Below are positions 44,395-55,473 of a stretch of 64,000 nucleotides of DNA, in pieces. The position numbers and the translations under genes are program-made. The stretch's first letter is position 1; the number at the start of each line of letters is the position of its first letter. Source of the DNA: an uncultured Bacteroidaceae bacterium (GTDB taxonomy: Bacteria; Bacteroidota; Bacteroidia; Bacteroidales; Bacteroidaceae); contig CAJOLZ010000001.1 in assembly GCA_905235575.1 (NCBI GenBank), positions 56,910 to 120,909 on the forward strand, read 5' to 3'. The notes below the pieces were generated by a model. The model made no database searches, had not been told where the DNA came from, and saw nothing but the letters and a program-made list of their open reading frames with translations.

Positions 44395-44595
44395 GTTAAA
44401 ATTCGGAATTTATAAGCCAGACGCATAAAGAAATTCACCTTTTATATAGAATAAAGGTACAATTTGGCGAGTAGAGACACACACGTTTTTGAGTTTTCCT
44501 GAGCGAGAGAGAGATTCTAAAAACATCATGCGATGCATCCAGCCAAAAGGAAATAATACTTACACTTTTCGTTTCACATTTTCTTTTCGAATAGA

Positions 44596-44870
44596 AAAAA
44601 CGTCTTCGCAGCACGATTCGAAGTCCGACGCAGCGTGCTGCGACAGCATGCGCACAGTGGTGCGTTTTTGCGAGGAGCGCGTTCCTGAAGGAATTTTTCA
44701 AGAAACAGCGACGAGACGCAAAATTTCCGAGTATTGAGAATCAGCAACTTATATTTCTTTCATACTGAGATGCTAACCATGTCGCAGCAAAGCGCATCCA
44801 TTCTCACAACTTCTCACAGTCCTTTTCGATACCTCCTTTGTCGGCCTGAAAGCCGATATCTTCCGATTTC
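44596..44870 (-). repeat. Long intergenic repeat, copy R5
   Basis: On the minus strand the order is ATCGGAAGATATC, GAGGTATCGAAAAGG, TGTGAGAAGTTGTGAGAATG, GATGCGC, GCTGCGACATG, TTGCTGATTCTCAATACTC and a GTGCGAC-type end. It fills the centre of the 609-base divergent space between the flippase and GT2; two short open frames here are shadows of it. Confidence 0.8.
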
Positions 44871-44912
44871 GTTACAAAGAGGCGAGTCGCTGCAATCTTT
44901 TTCGCGCGTTTC

Positions 44913-44944
44913 CTTGCCAGATAGCGGAAAATGAGTTACTTTTG
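44913..44944 (+). promoter_or_regulatory. Promoter of the GT2-WYL pair
   Basis: CTTG (44913-44916), 20 bases, TACTTTTG (44937-44944), 33 bases before the ATG. Confidence 0.75.
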
Positions 44945-44976
44945 TCTGAGAAAATCCTACACCTCCGACAGAATAC

Positions 44977-45849
44977 ATGAGCATTCGCCTGAGCATCATC
45001 ATTCCGGTCTACAACGTGGCGCCCTACCTGCGGCAGTGCCTCCAATCGCTGCTCCAACAGGGGCTGGACGATTACGAGGTGATACTGGTGAACGACGCGA
45101 GCCACGACAACAGCCGTGGCATCTGCAGCGAATGGTGCAGCGAGCACCCGACGTTCCGACTGCTCAACAACAGCCAGAACATGGGACTCAGCGCCACACG
45201 CAACAGGGGCATCGACGAGGCGCGCGGCGAGCTGCTGACGTTTGTCGATTCGGACGACTTTCTGGCCGACGGCACACTGAAGGCGGCCACCGAGGCGATG
45301 GAGAGCGACGTGGATGCGGTGGTCTATCCCGTGATGGAGAACCATCTGACAAAGAACGCCAGCCTCTGGAAGCCCGGAGAAGCACGCCTGGACTTCGCCC
45401 GTTGGATGAGGGAAGACGGATTCCGCCATTGCTATGCCGTCAACAAGGTCTACCGCCGCACGCTGTGGCAGGGAATTCGATTCCCCGAAAACCAGTTCTA
45501 CTGCGAAGACATGGTGACCATCCCCCTCGTGATGCAGAAGGCGCGACAGATAAGGTGCATCGACACGGGAATCTACTACTATTGTCGGCGCAACGGGAGC
45601 ATTACGTCCCAGCTCAACAAGGAGAAACTGCGCAACTACGTGGAAGCGCTCCTGACGATAATGAAATTTCCCGAGAGCGCCTCGGACATCGAGCTATACA
45701 TCGCGGCGCGAAATGCCGAAATCTCCTACCACCGCATGGGCGGCACCGAGCAGATGGTGGCCCGACAGACGATACCCTGGCGATACATCCTGAGCAGCGG
45801 CCTCACGTTGCGACAGCGAGCCAAGGCGCTCTACCTGAAATTCAAATAA
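44977..45849 (+). CDS. Family 2 glycosyltransferase
   Basis: A 290-residue GT-A enzyme. The nucleotide-sugar motif LSIIIPVYNVAPYLRQCLQS opens the protein; GLSATRNRGIDEARGELL and the DxD-bearing TFVDSDDFLADG are clear (about 65-100), and NQFYCEDMVTIPLVM is a typical acceptor-side block. Cytoplasmic; builds a surface glycan. The upstream gene across the divergent space is a flippase. The WYL regulator gene follows after 60 bases with no visible promoter. Confidence 0.9.
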   Translation: MSIRLSIIIPVYNVAPYLRQCLQSLLQQGLDDYEVILVNDASHDNSRGICSEWCSEHPTFRLLNNSQNMGLSATRNRGIDEARGELLTFVDSDDFLADGTLKAATEAMESDVDAVVYPVMENHLTKNASLWKPGEARLDFARWMREDGFRHCYAVNKVYRRTLWQGIRFPENQFYCEDMVTIPLVMQKARQIRCIDTGIYYYCRRNGSITSQLNKEKLRNYVEALLTIMKFPESASDIELYIAARNAEISYHRMGGTEQMVARQTIPWRYILSSGLTLRQRAKALYLKFK

Positions 45850-45909
45850 GGGCCAGGCATATCGAAGCGACCCCGCTCCCCCACTGCAAACTCATTAAGA
45901 AACAAGACG

Positions 45910-46818
45910 ATGGCTCAGCCCAAGAAAGAACGCTCGCTCCACATGCTTACCCTGCTGATGCAGACAAACCGCAGGTATAGCGTGACCGATCTGGCCGAGC
46001 TGCTCGAGGTGGACCGCCGCACCGTCTACCGATACATTGCGACCTTCAACCGCGCCGGATTCGTGATACAGACCAGCCATCGCCACGTTCGGCTGGCTCA
46101 GCACACGCAAATCCATCGACAGCTCTCCGACCTCCTCTACTTCAATCAGGAAGAGGCCATGACGCTCTACAACGCCATCGATGCCATCGAAACCGACACA
46201 CAGCTGAAAGCCGAGCTGAAAAACAAACTGGCCAGCATCTACGGTACACGAACCGTGCGCGAAAAGATAATCCGAATGGAGAAAAACAAGGTGACGAAAC
46301 AGCTGATGGAAGCCATAGAGAAACGTCACCGCGCCGTGCTCCACAACTATTCTTCGCCCAGCAGCAACACACAGAGCGACCGCCTCGTAGAACCTTTCAG
46401 CCTGAGCGACGACTCAAAACACGTCTGGGCCTTCGAAATCTCAACAGGCAGCAACAAACTCTTCAAACTGAGTAGAATAGAAAGCGTGGAAGTATTGTCC
46501 GACGTCTGGCGATACGGCATCCGTCATCGCAAAGGGACCACCGACGCCTTCCGCATCATCAGTTTCGACGGAACAACACTGCCGGCACGCATCCGCATGA
46601 ACCGACGCGCCCGCAACCTGCTGCTCGAGGAATATCCACTCACCGAATCCGACATCACACAGACCGACACCGACGAATGGACCTACGACGGACAAGTGAG
46701 CAACTACGTAGGCATCGGACGCTTCGTCATCGGTCTGGCCGACTGCATAAATATAGAAACGCCCGAGCTCAAGCAGTATGTCAACCACTTCGCTCAGGCG
46801 TTCCTTGAGAATCTATAA
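45910..46818 (+). CDS. WYL-domain transcriptional regulator
   Basis: A 302-residue regulator with an N-terminal HTH_11-type winged helix (HMLTLLMQTNRRYSVTDLAE, then LEVDRRTVYRYIATFNRAGF, about 12-55) and a WYL domain (about 140-230, RAVLHNYSSPSSNTQSD, VEPFSLSDDSKHVWAFE). The C-terminal extension resembles the WCX type. The exact W-Y-L triplet is not obvious: HNYSS stands where the first beta strand would be. The regulator could answer a nucleic-acid or nucleotide ligand, as others in the family do. Target unknown. Confidence 0.85.
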   Translation: MAQPKKERSLHMLTLLMQTNRRYSVTDLAELLEVDRRTVYRYIATFNRAGFVIQTSHRHVRLAQHTQIHRQLSDLLYFNQEEAMTLYNAIDAIETDTQLKAELKNKLASIYGTRTVREKIIRMEKNKVTKQLMEAIEKRHRAVLHNYSSPSSNTQSDRLVEPFSLSDDSKHVWAFEISTGSNKLFKLSRIESVEVLSDVWRYGIRHRKGTTDAFRIISFDGTTLPARIRMNRRARNLLLEEYPLTESDITQTDTDEWTYDGQVSNYVGIGRFVIGLADCINIETPELKQYVNHFAQAFLENL

Positions 46819-46828
46819 ATAAACTGTA

Positions 46829-48496
46829 TTAAGACAGACCTGTTATCTCGCCGTCAATCAAATCGATGCGCTCGGCTTGAGGGCTCTTCGGCAGGCCAGG
46901 CATTCGCATGATGTCGCCTGCCACCAGCACAATCATCTCAGCACCACAGTTGATAACAACATCGCGCACCTGAATGCTGAAGCCCGATGGAACACCATAA
47001 AGCTTCGGATCGGCAGAGAAAGAATACTGCGTCTTCGCGATGCAGATAGGATAATGCGTCAGTCCCATCTCCGCGACACGCTGCAGCGCCTTCTTCGCAG
47101 CCGCCGAGAACACCACATCGTCCGCACCATAAATACGCTGAGCAACAGCGCGCGCCTTATCCTCAATCGACTGATTGTCGTCGTAAACAAAGCGCAGAGG
47201 CGCCGACGGGTTCTCGTCGATGGTCCGGACAACCAGTTCTGCCAGTTCCACCGCACCGCTGCCACCTTCGTTGAACGCATTGTTCACAGCAAAGCCGACG
47301 CCCAGCGAAGCACAATGCGCGCGGCACAGCTCAATCTCGTGGTCCGTATCAGAAGCAAAGCGATTGAAGCAGACAACCACAGTCTGACCGAAGCTGCGGA
47401 TGTTCTCGATGTGGCGATCCAGGTTCTTGAAGCCCTCCTTCAGACCCTCCTCATTCGGTTCCTTAATCCCTTCCACCGGCACACCGCCATGCATCTTCAG
47501 GCCCTGAGTAGTGGCCACCAGCACCGTCAGCGCAGGCTGCAGACCACCCACACGGCATTTGATATCGTAGAACTTCTCAGCACCCAAGTCGGCACCGAAG
47601 CCAGCCTCCGTAACAACGTAAGGAGCGAAACTCAGCGCAAGCCGCGTGGCGATGATGCTGTTACAGCCATGGGCGATGTTTGCGAACGGACCGCCATGCA
47701 CGATGGCAGGTGTCTGCTCCGTCGTCTGCACCAGGTTCGGATGAAGCGCATCCTTCAGTAAGACACAGATGGCTCCGGCCACACCCATGTCCCTCACACG
47801 GAAAGGCTTGCCGTCCGAAGTGATGCCGAGCAAGATATTTTCGATGCGTCGGCGCAAGTCGCGTTCGTCGCGGGCCAGACAAAGAATAGCCATAATCTCG
47901 CTCGCCGGCGTAATGTCGAAGCCACTCTCCATCGTCACCCCGTTTGACTTCGCACCCAGTCCTGTCACGATGGAGCGCAAGTTGCGGTCGTTCACGTCCA
48001 GGACACGTTTCCAGAGCACCTCCTTCAATGCGAAACCCTCCTCACGATGCTGATAGATATAATTGTCCAGCAACGCCGCAATCATATTGTGAGCCGATGT
48101 CACCGCATGGAAGTCGCCCGTGAAATGCAGGTTAATCCTATCCATCGGCAACACCTGAGCATAGCCGCCACCAGCAGCGCCACCCTTCATGCCGAAGCAG
48201 GGACCCAGCGACGGCTCGCGCAGCGCCACGATGGCCCGCTTGCCGATGCGGTTCAGGCCGAGCGACAGTCCCACACTCACCGTAGTCTTGCCGATGCCCG
48301 CCTTTGTAGGCGTGATGGCCGTCACCAGAATCAGCCGGTGCTGCGCAATCTGCGACTCGTCCGTGAGCGACTCAGGTACCTTCGCAATATAACGGCCATA
48401 GTTTTCCAACTTCTCCGCAGGAATCCCCACCGAGGCTGCCACCTCGTCAATGGGTTTCAGCGGAGTTTCACGAGCAATTTCAATGTCAGACTTCAT
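46829..48496 (-). CDS. fhs: Formate--tetrahydrofolate ligase
   Basis: A 555-residue enzyme that joins formate to tetrahydrofolate with ATP. Landmarks are [20 protein letters not shown] (P-loop region, about 64-83), [40 protein letters not shown], and TVVVCFNRF. The start is ATG 48494-48496; two codons upstream is only a TTG. It ends 10 bases from the convergent WYL gene. It lies just past the tRNA-Glu terminator with no consensus promoter in the 20-base gap, so its transcription start is unclear. Confidence 0.96.
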   Translation of the reverse strand: MKSDIEIARETPLKPIDEVAASVGIPAEKLENYGRYIAKVPESLTDESQIAQHRLILVTAITPTKAGIGKTTVSVGLSLGLNRIGKRAIVALREPSLGPCFGMKGGAAGGGYAQVLPMDRINLHFTGDFHAVTSAHNMIAALLDNYIYQHREEGFALKEVLWKRVLDVNDRNLRSIVTGLGAKSNGVTMESGFDITPASEIMAILCLARDERDLRRRIENILLGITSDGKPFRVRDMGVAGAICVLLKDALHPNLVQTTEQTPAIVHGGPFANIAHGCNSIIATRLALSFAPYVVTEAGFGADLGAEKFYDIKCRVGGLQPALTVLVATTQGLKMHGGVPVEGIKEPNEEGLKEGFKNLDRHIENIRSFGQTVVVCFNRFASDTDHEIELCRAHCASLGVGFAVNNAFNEGGSGAVELAELVVRTIDENPSAPLRFVYDDNQSIEDKARAVAQRIYGADDVVFSAAAKKALQRVAEMGLTHYPICIAKTQYSFSADPKLYGVPSGFSIQVRDVVINCGAEMIVLVAGDIMRMPGLPKSPQAERIDLIDGEITGLS

Positions 48497-48515
48497 GAGC
48501 AATTATGCATTATGA

Positions 48516-48553
48516 ATTAAAAAAGGAGGACTCCGAGACCGAAGACCTCCTTT
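48516..48553 (-). terminator. Terminator of the tRNA-Ser-Glu transcript
   Basis: Minus strand: stem AAAGGAGG / CCTCCTTT (48546-48553 and 48522-48529) followed by TTTT. It separates tRNA-Glu from fhs. Confidence 0.7.
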
Positions 48554-48562
48554 ACCTTTTGG

Positions 48563-48634
48563 TAGCGCCTACGGGAATCGAACCCGTGTTCCATGCGTGA
48601 GAGGCATGTGTCCTAGCCGCTAGACGAAAGCGCC
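48563..48634 (-). tRNA. tRNA-Glu (anticodon CTC)
   Basis: 72 bases plus an encoded CCA (48560-48562). Acceptor GGCGCTT pairs with AGGCGCT using two G-U pairs; anticodon stem CATGC/GCATG with loop CTCTCAC, so CTC; T arm ACGGGTTCGATTCCCGT. Confidence 0.92.
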
Positions 48635-48664
48635 ATTATGCATCCGAGACCCGAAACGCCCTGG

Positions 48665-48751
48665 CGGAAGCTGGGGGATTCGAACCCCCGGTACGGTAAC
48701 CCGCACGTCAGTTTAGCAAACTGGTGGTTTCAGCCACTCACCCAAACTTCC
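48665..48751 (-). tRNA. tRNA-Ser (anticodon GCT)
   Basis: 87 bases plus an encoded CCA (48662-48664), with the long variable arm of serine tRNA. Acceptor GGAAGTT pairs with AGCTTCC, discriminator G. Anticodon loop TTGCTAA gives GCT. T arm GGGGGTTCGAATCCCCC. Confidence 0.93.
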
Positions 48752-48809
48752 GATTATCTTCATCGCGCCCGATGCAACCTTCGCGCAGGGTTCCGTCTCA
48801 AATGCGGTG

Positions 48810-48841
48810 CAAAGGTACACTATTTTTCTTTTCCCTCCAAA
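48810..48841 (-). promoter_or_regulatory. Promoter of tRNA-Ser and tRNA-Glu
   Basis: Minus strand: -33 TTTG (48838-48841), 20 bases, -7 TACCTTTG (48810-48817), 58 bases before tRNA-Ser. Confidence 0.8.
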
Positions 48842-48990
48842 ACTTTTGGGCATTTTTTTTCAAGATAGTTTCATCGCAGATAAAGGCGGCCCGCCGTACA
48901 CGTCTGTCCGACCTACACGCATCGACAGATGCCGACGGCTGTCGACACACTCGGAATCAGTCGTTTACACATACTCCGGCACACACAAGA

Positions 48991-49053
48991 AAACGCACCA
49001 CGCTGCGACGGGCTGCGCACCACGCTGCGACAGGCGTCGCAGCGTGGTGCGTT
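48991..49053. repeat. 22-base GTGCGAC-type repeat array, 3 units
   Basis: Three units (GCACCACGCTGCGAC twice, then the inverted sense GTCGCAGCGTGGTGC) directly after the beta-galactosidase stop. The rest of the space to the tRNA promoter (48842-48990) shows nothing recognisable. Confidence 0.85.
49016..49051. terminator. Terminator hairpin of the beta-galactosidase gene
   Basis: A perfect 16-base stem (49016-49031 / 49036-49051) with loop AGGC, 5 bases past the stop codon on the minus strand. Built from two repeat units. Confidence 0.65.
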
Positions 49054-49056
49054 CTC

Positions 49057-52182
<3,126 letters not shown>

Positions 52183-52202
52183 CTATTTTTAGTACTACGC
52201 AA

Positions 52203-52210
52203 CAAAGATA
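52203..52210 (-). promoter_or_regulatory. -7 box for the beta-galactosidase gene
   Basis: TATCTTTG on the minus strand. A TTTG lies only 14 bases upstream, so the -33 element is not at the usual distance. Confidence 0.55.
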
Positions 52211-52250
52211 TGAATTTTATAGGACAAAAGACCTTCTGTGATGAAAAAAA

Positions 52251-52796
52251 TCAATCCTCGGGATGAAATTCGGGCATGAAGAGGGTGTTGTCCTCGAGGT
52301 CGAGCAGGAAACGCTTCACCGAAAGGCCGCCGCTGTAGCCGTAGAGGTCGCCGTTCTTTCCCAAAACGCGGTGACAGGGCAGGAAGAGCGCCAGCACATT
52401 GTCGCCGCAGGCATTGGCAACGGCCCTTGTGGCGGTGGGCACCCCCAGACGCCGTGCCAGCTCGCCATAAGTGGTGGTGCGCCCGTAGGGTATGTCGAGG
52501 AGCGAACGCCACACCCGTTTCTGAAACTCCGTCCCCACCATCAGCATCGGCACCTTCAGCTCGCGACTCTTGCGGCAGAAATAGGCGTCAAGCTGTTTGC
52601 GGGCCTGCCGCAAGACAGGCGACAACTTCTGCTCGAAATCGGCCTTCAGCTGGCGGCGCAGGGTCAGGCTCGCCGAACTCCCGTCGTGGCTGCGGGCCCA
52701 GTCGCACATACAAAGACGCCCCTCGAAGGCATATAAGACCAGTTCGCCGCAGGGCGATTGATAATACTCATACTGAATGATATTTCCCTGTTTCAT
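52251..52796 (-). CDS. ogt: Methylated-DNA--protein-cysteine methyltransferase
   Basis: A 181-residue suicide repair protein that takes methyl from O6-methylguanine. The active centre is LPCHRVLGKNGDL near residue 147; FQKRVWRSLLDIPYGRTTTY and RLGVPTATRAVANACGDN lead into it. The start is ATG 52794-52796 (MKQGNIIQYEYYQSP), since the promoter lies just upstream; the long open frame beyond runs through the repeat array. Not fused to an Ada domain. Confidence 0.94.
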   Translation of the reverse strand: MKQGNIIQYEYYQSPCGELVLYAFEGRLCMCDWARSHDGSSASLTLRRQLKADFEQKLSPVLRQARKQLDAYFCRKSRELKVPMLMVGTEFQKRVWRSLLDIPYGRTTTYGELARRLGVPTATRAVANACGDNVLALFLPCHRVLGKNGDLYGYSGGLSVKRFLLDLEDNTLFMPEFHPED

Positions 52797-52818
52797 GGTT
52801 TCAGAGTTTTTCTCCCTG

Positions 52819-52850
52819 CAAATGTAGCGATTCTTATTCAACCGCGCAAG
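52819..52850 (-). promoter_or_regulatory. Promoter of ogt
   Basis: Minus strand: CTTG (52847-52850), 20 bases, TACATTTG (52819-52826). Confidence 0.75.
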
Positions 52851-52929
52851 CGTTCGACGCACAAAAATGATTGTAGGGAAACGCCGCTCGGCTATGCTGC
52901 TTCTGCACGAATTGGGGTGTTGAAAGACC

Positions 52930-53012
52930 AACGTGGTTCGACAGCTGTCGCAGCGTGGAGCGACAGGCAACGCAGCGTGGTGCGACAGACTTCGCTGCGT
53001 GGAGCGTTTTTT
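52930..53012. repeat. 22-base GTGCGAC-type repeat array, 4 units
   Basis: Four units of the form ACGTGGTTCGACAGCTGTCG and CGCAGCGTGGAGCGACAGG, ending GGAGCGTTTTTT. Several units have A in place of T in GTGCG, so this is a diverged copy. It lies in the 414-base divergent space between ogt and the GNAT fusion, next to the palindrome at 53051. Confidence 0.8.
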
Positions 53013-53050
53013 GTGGGGGCCTTTAGAGGATTGATGTGTCTGCCCCTCTT

Positions 53051-53136
53051 TTGTCATTCAGAGTGCCCAAAAGACCGAAGAATCTCACTGAGGACGTTCG
53101 CATCTTAGAGATTCATCGCTACGCTCAGAATGACAA
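53051..53136. repeat. Palindromic TTGTCATTC...GAATGACAA element
   Basis: The ends TTGTCATTC and GAATGACAA are inverted copies, and AGAATCTC is matched inside by GAGATTC. An 86-base hairpin-forming element with no coding capacity. The words GTCATTCTGAGCGTAGCGA and AGAATCTC occur dispersed in many bacterial genomes. Only one copy was seen here. Confidence 0.65.
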
Positions 53137-53158
53137 TTTGCGGAAAATCAAAACAAGT

Positions 53159-53190
53159 TTTGTTTTTCTCCTCACTTAATCGTATCTTTG
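53159..53190 (+). promoter_or_regulatory. Promoter of the GNAT-aminotransferase fusion
   Basis: -33 TTTG (53159-53162), 20 bases, -7 TATCTTTG (53183-53190), 20 bases before the ATG. Confidence 0.8.
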
Positions 53191-53210
53191 CAACATCGGA
53201 CGAATGAATT

Positions 53211-55346
53211 ATGACAGTAATACCCTATTCCGTCAACCGTCGTGAGTTATGGGACGACTTTGTCGACAACTCCAAGAACGGGACATTTCTGCTCAAACGC
53301 GGATTCATGGACCTTCAGGCCGACCGCTACTTCGACTGCTCCGTCATGGTCTTCGAAGGCGTCGACATGAACGACGAGAACCGCGAGGCCGAGCTCACAG
53401 CCCAGAATCTCGTCGCCCTCATGCCTGCCAACTGGGACGAGAAAGAACAGACCGTCCACTCACACCAAGGCCTCACCTACGGCGGACTCATCCTCCGCCA
53501 GACAGCCACACAGCTCGAGGTCATGGAAATCATCCGCGACATCGCACTTTTCTACATCTCCTACCTCCAGGCGCGACGTCTCGTCTACAAACCCATACCT
53601 TATATATATAGCTCCCTGCCCAGCGCCGAAGACCTCTACGCCCTCTTCCGCGCCCACGCCCGGCTCACCCAGCGCCGCCTCAGCACAGCCGTCCCCATCC
53701 GAAACCCACTCCGGATGCGCACCACCCAGATGCAGCAGGCACGCAAAGCCATCGACTACGGATTCTATATCGACCGCATGCCCGAGGGCGACTGGCAGAG
53801 CCTCGACGAATACTGGCAACTGCTCACCGACGAGCTCGCCCGCAACGGCCACAGCCTCAGCCACACCCTCGACGAGATAAAGCTCCTCATCGAACGCTTC
53901 CCACGTCAGATCAGACTCTACCTCGTGCGCCACAGCCAGCACATCGTCGCAGGCGTCATCGTCTTCGAGACACGGCAAGTGGCACACATCCAATACGTTG
54001 CAGCCACCGACGAAGGACGCCAGTACGGCGCACTCGACCTCATCTTCCGACACCTCATCAACGAGCGGTACAGACAGATGGAATACGTCGACTTCGGCAT
54101 CAGCAACGACGACAGCGCACTCATCCTCCAGAAAGAAAACTACGGAGGACGCACACTCTGCTACGACACATACGAGGTCCACCTCCACCAGAACAACATC
54201 CTCCGCATCGTTCCGCAGCCCCAGTCCACACCCGTAAGCCAAGTCAAGTTCCTCGACCTCCAGAAAGTGACCGACTCCTACCAACCCCAGATTGACGACG
54301 CACTCCTGCGCGTCACCCAGCGCGGATGGTACCTCCTCGGCGAAGAGGCAAGCAACTTCGAACAAACCTTCGCCACCTACGTCGGAGCACGGCACTGCAT
54401 CGGCGTAGGCAACGGACTCGAAGCCCTCACACTCATCCTCATGGCCTATCGGCAGACCGAACACTGGCAGCCCGGCGACGAAGTCATCGTCCCGGCCAAC
54501 ACCTTCATCGCCACCATCCTCGCCGTCACCCACGCAGGCCTAACACCCGTCCTCTGCGAACCCGACCCGCAGACCTTCCTCATCGACACCGCCCAAATCG
54601 AGCCACTCATCACACCGCGCACCCGAGCCGTCATCCCCGTCCACCTCTACGGCCGCAGCTGCGACATCACCGCCATCCGACAGATAGCCGACATCCACCA
54701 GCTCAAGGTCATCGACGACGCAGCGCAGGCCCACGGAGCCATGCACCACGGCCGTCGCGTCGGCTCCCTCTGCGACGCCACCGCCTTCTCCTTCTATCCC
54801 ACCAAGAACCTCGGTGCGCTCGGCGACGCAGGAGGCATCACCACCGACGACGACACACTCGCCCAGACCGTCCGCGCACTCGCCAACTACGGCAGTACCC
54901 AGAAATACCAACATCAGTTCAAAGGCATAAACAGCCGCATGGACGAACTCCAGGCAGCCGTACTCGCCGCCAAGCTGCCCCAGCTCGACAGCCGCAACCA
55001 GCGACGCCGACAGATAGCCGAACGCTACCGGGCACTCATACAGAACCCACTCATCACCCATCCCCAGCAGCCCGCCGACCCTGCCGAGCACGTCTATTAT
55101 GCCTACGTCATCCGCTGTCCGCAGCGCGACCAGCTCCGCGACCACCTCGCACGCCACGGCATACAGACACTCATACACTATCCTACCCCGCCCCACCGCC
55201 AAGAGGCCTACGCCGAGTGGAGCCACCTGCGGCTGCCCGTCACCGAACGCCTCCAGAGCCAGATACTCTCGCTGCCCATCAGCAGCGTGCTCACCGACGA
55301 AGAGGTGAACTACGTCGCACAGACCCTCAACGCATTTAATGAATAA
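53211..55346 (+). CDS. Fusion: GNAT/FemAB-like acyltransferase and DegT/DnrJ/EryC1 aminotransferase
   Basis: A 711-residue protein. Residues 1 to about 335 resemble a FemAB/GNAT-type N-acyltransferase (GTFLLKRGFMDLQADRYFD, then VAGVIVFETRQVAHIQYVAA and YGALDLIFRHLINE). From about 344 (VKFLDLQKVTDSYQPQIDDA) it is a sugar aminotransferase of the DegT family: GVGNGLEALTLIL, VIVPANTFIATILAV, VIDDAAQAHGA and the PLP lysine at about 532 in FYPTKNLGALGD. Such aminotransferases make amino sugars that a separate acyltransferase then modifies; here both lie in one chain, so a dTDP-amino-sugar pathway for a surface glycan is likely. No other gene of that pathway is adjacent. The stop convergent with mutS2 is followed by a hairpin. 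Confidence 0.85.
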   Translation: MTVIPYSVNRRELWDDFVDNSKNGTFLLKRGFMDLQADRYFDCSVMVFEGVDMNDENREAELTAQNLVALMPANWDEKEQTVHSHQGLTYGGLILRQTATQLEVMEIIRDIALFYISYLQARRLVYKPIPYIYSSLPSAEDLYALFRAHARLTQRRLSTAVPIRNPLRMRTTQMQQARKAIDYGFYIDRMPEGDWQSLDEYWQLLTDELARNGHSLSHTLDEIKLLIERFPRQIRLYLVRHSQHIVAGVIVFETRQVAHIQYVAATDEGRQYGALDLIFRHLINERYRQMEYVDFGISNDDSALILQKENYGGRTLCYDTYEVHLHQNNILRIVPQPQSTPVSQVKFLDLQKVTDSYQPQIDDALLRVTQRGWYLLGEEASNFEQTFATYVGARHCIGVGNGLEALTLILMAYRQTEHWQPGDEVIVPANTFIATILAVTHAGLTPVLCEPDPQTFLIDTAQIEPLITPRTRAVIPVHLYGRSCDITAIRQIADIHQLKVIDDAAQAHGAMHHGRRVGSLCDATAFSFYPTKNLGALGDAGGITTDDDTLAQTVRALANYGSTQKYQHQFKGINSRMDELQAAVLAAKLPQLDSRNQRRRQIAERYRALIQNPLITHPQQPADPAEHVYYAYVIRCPQRDQLRDHLARHGIQTLIHYPTPPHRQEAYAEWSHLRLPVTERLQSQILSLPISSVLTDEEVNYVAQTLNAFNE

Positions 55347-55350
55347 GTGA

Positions 55351-55432
55351 AAAACGCAGCGTGGTGCGACAGACATCGCACCACGCTGCGTTAGCTGTCG
55401 CACCACGTTTCGTAAATTGTCGCACCACGTTC
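55351..55432. repeat. 22-base GTGCGAC-type repeat array, 4 units
   Basis: Four units in the 127-base space between convergent stops. The first two face each other and form the hairpin at 55353-55392; the last two (CGCACCACGTTTCG and CGCACCACGTTC) are diverged. Confidence 0.8.
55353..55392. terminator. Bidirectional terminator between the GNAT fusion and mutS2
   Basis: A perfect 17-base stem (55353-55369 / 55376-55392) with loop CAGACA, between convergent genes and built from two repeat units. Confidence 0.7.
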
Positions 55433-55473
55433 TTCATCGCCCACTGACGTGGGACGGGAAAACGGTGTCTCGC

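Noticed and set aside
44435..44737. Two short open frames between the flippase and GT2
   Set aside because: They overlap each other on opposite strands and cover repeat R5; composition is not protein-like.
52796..53057. Longer ogt protein starting at 53057
   Set aside because: The promoter at 52819-52850 and the repeat array lie inside this extension, and ogt proteins begin near the chosen ATG.
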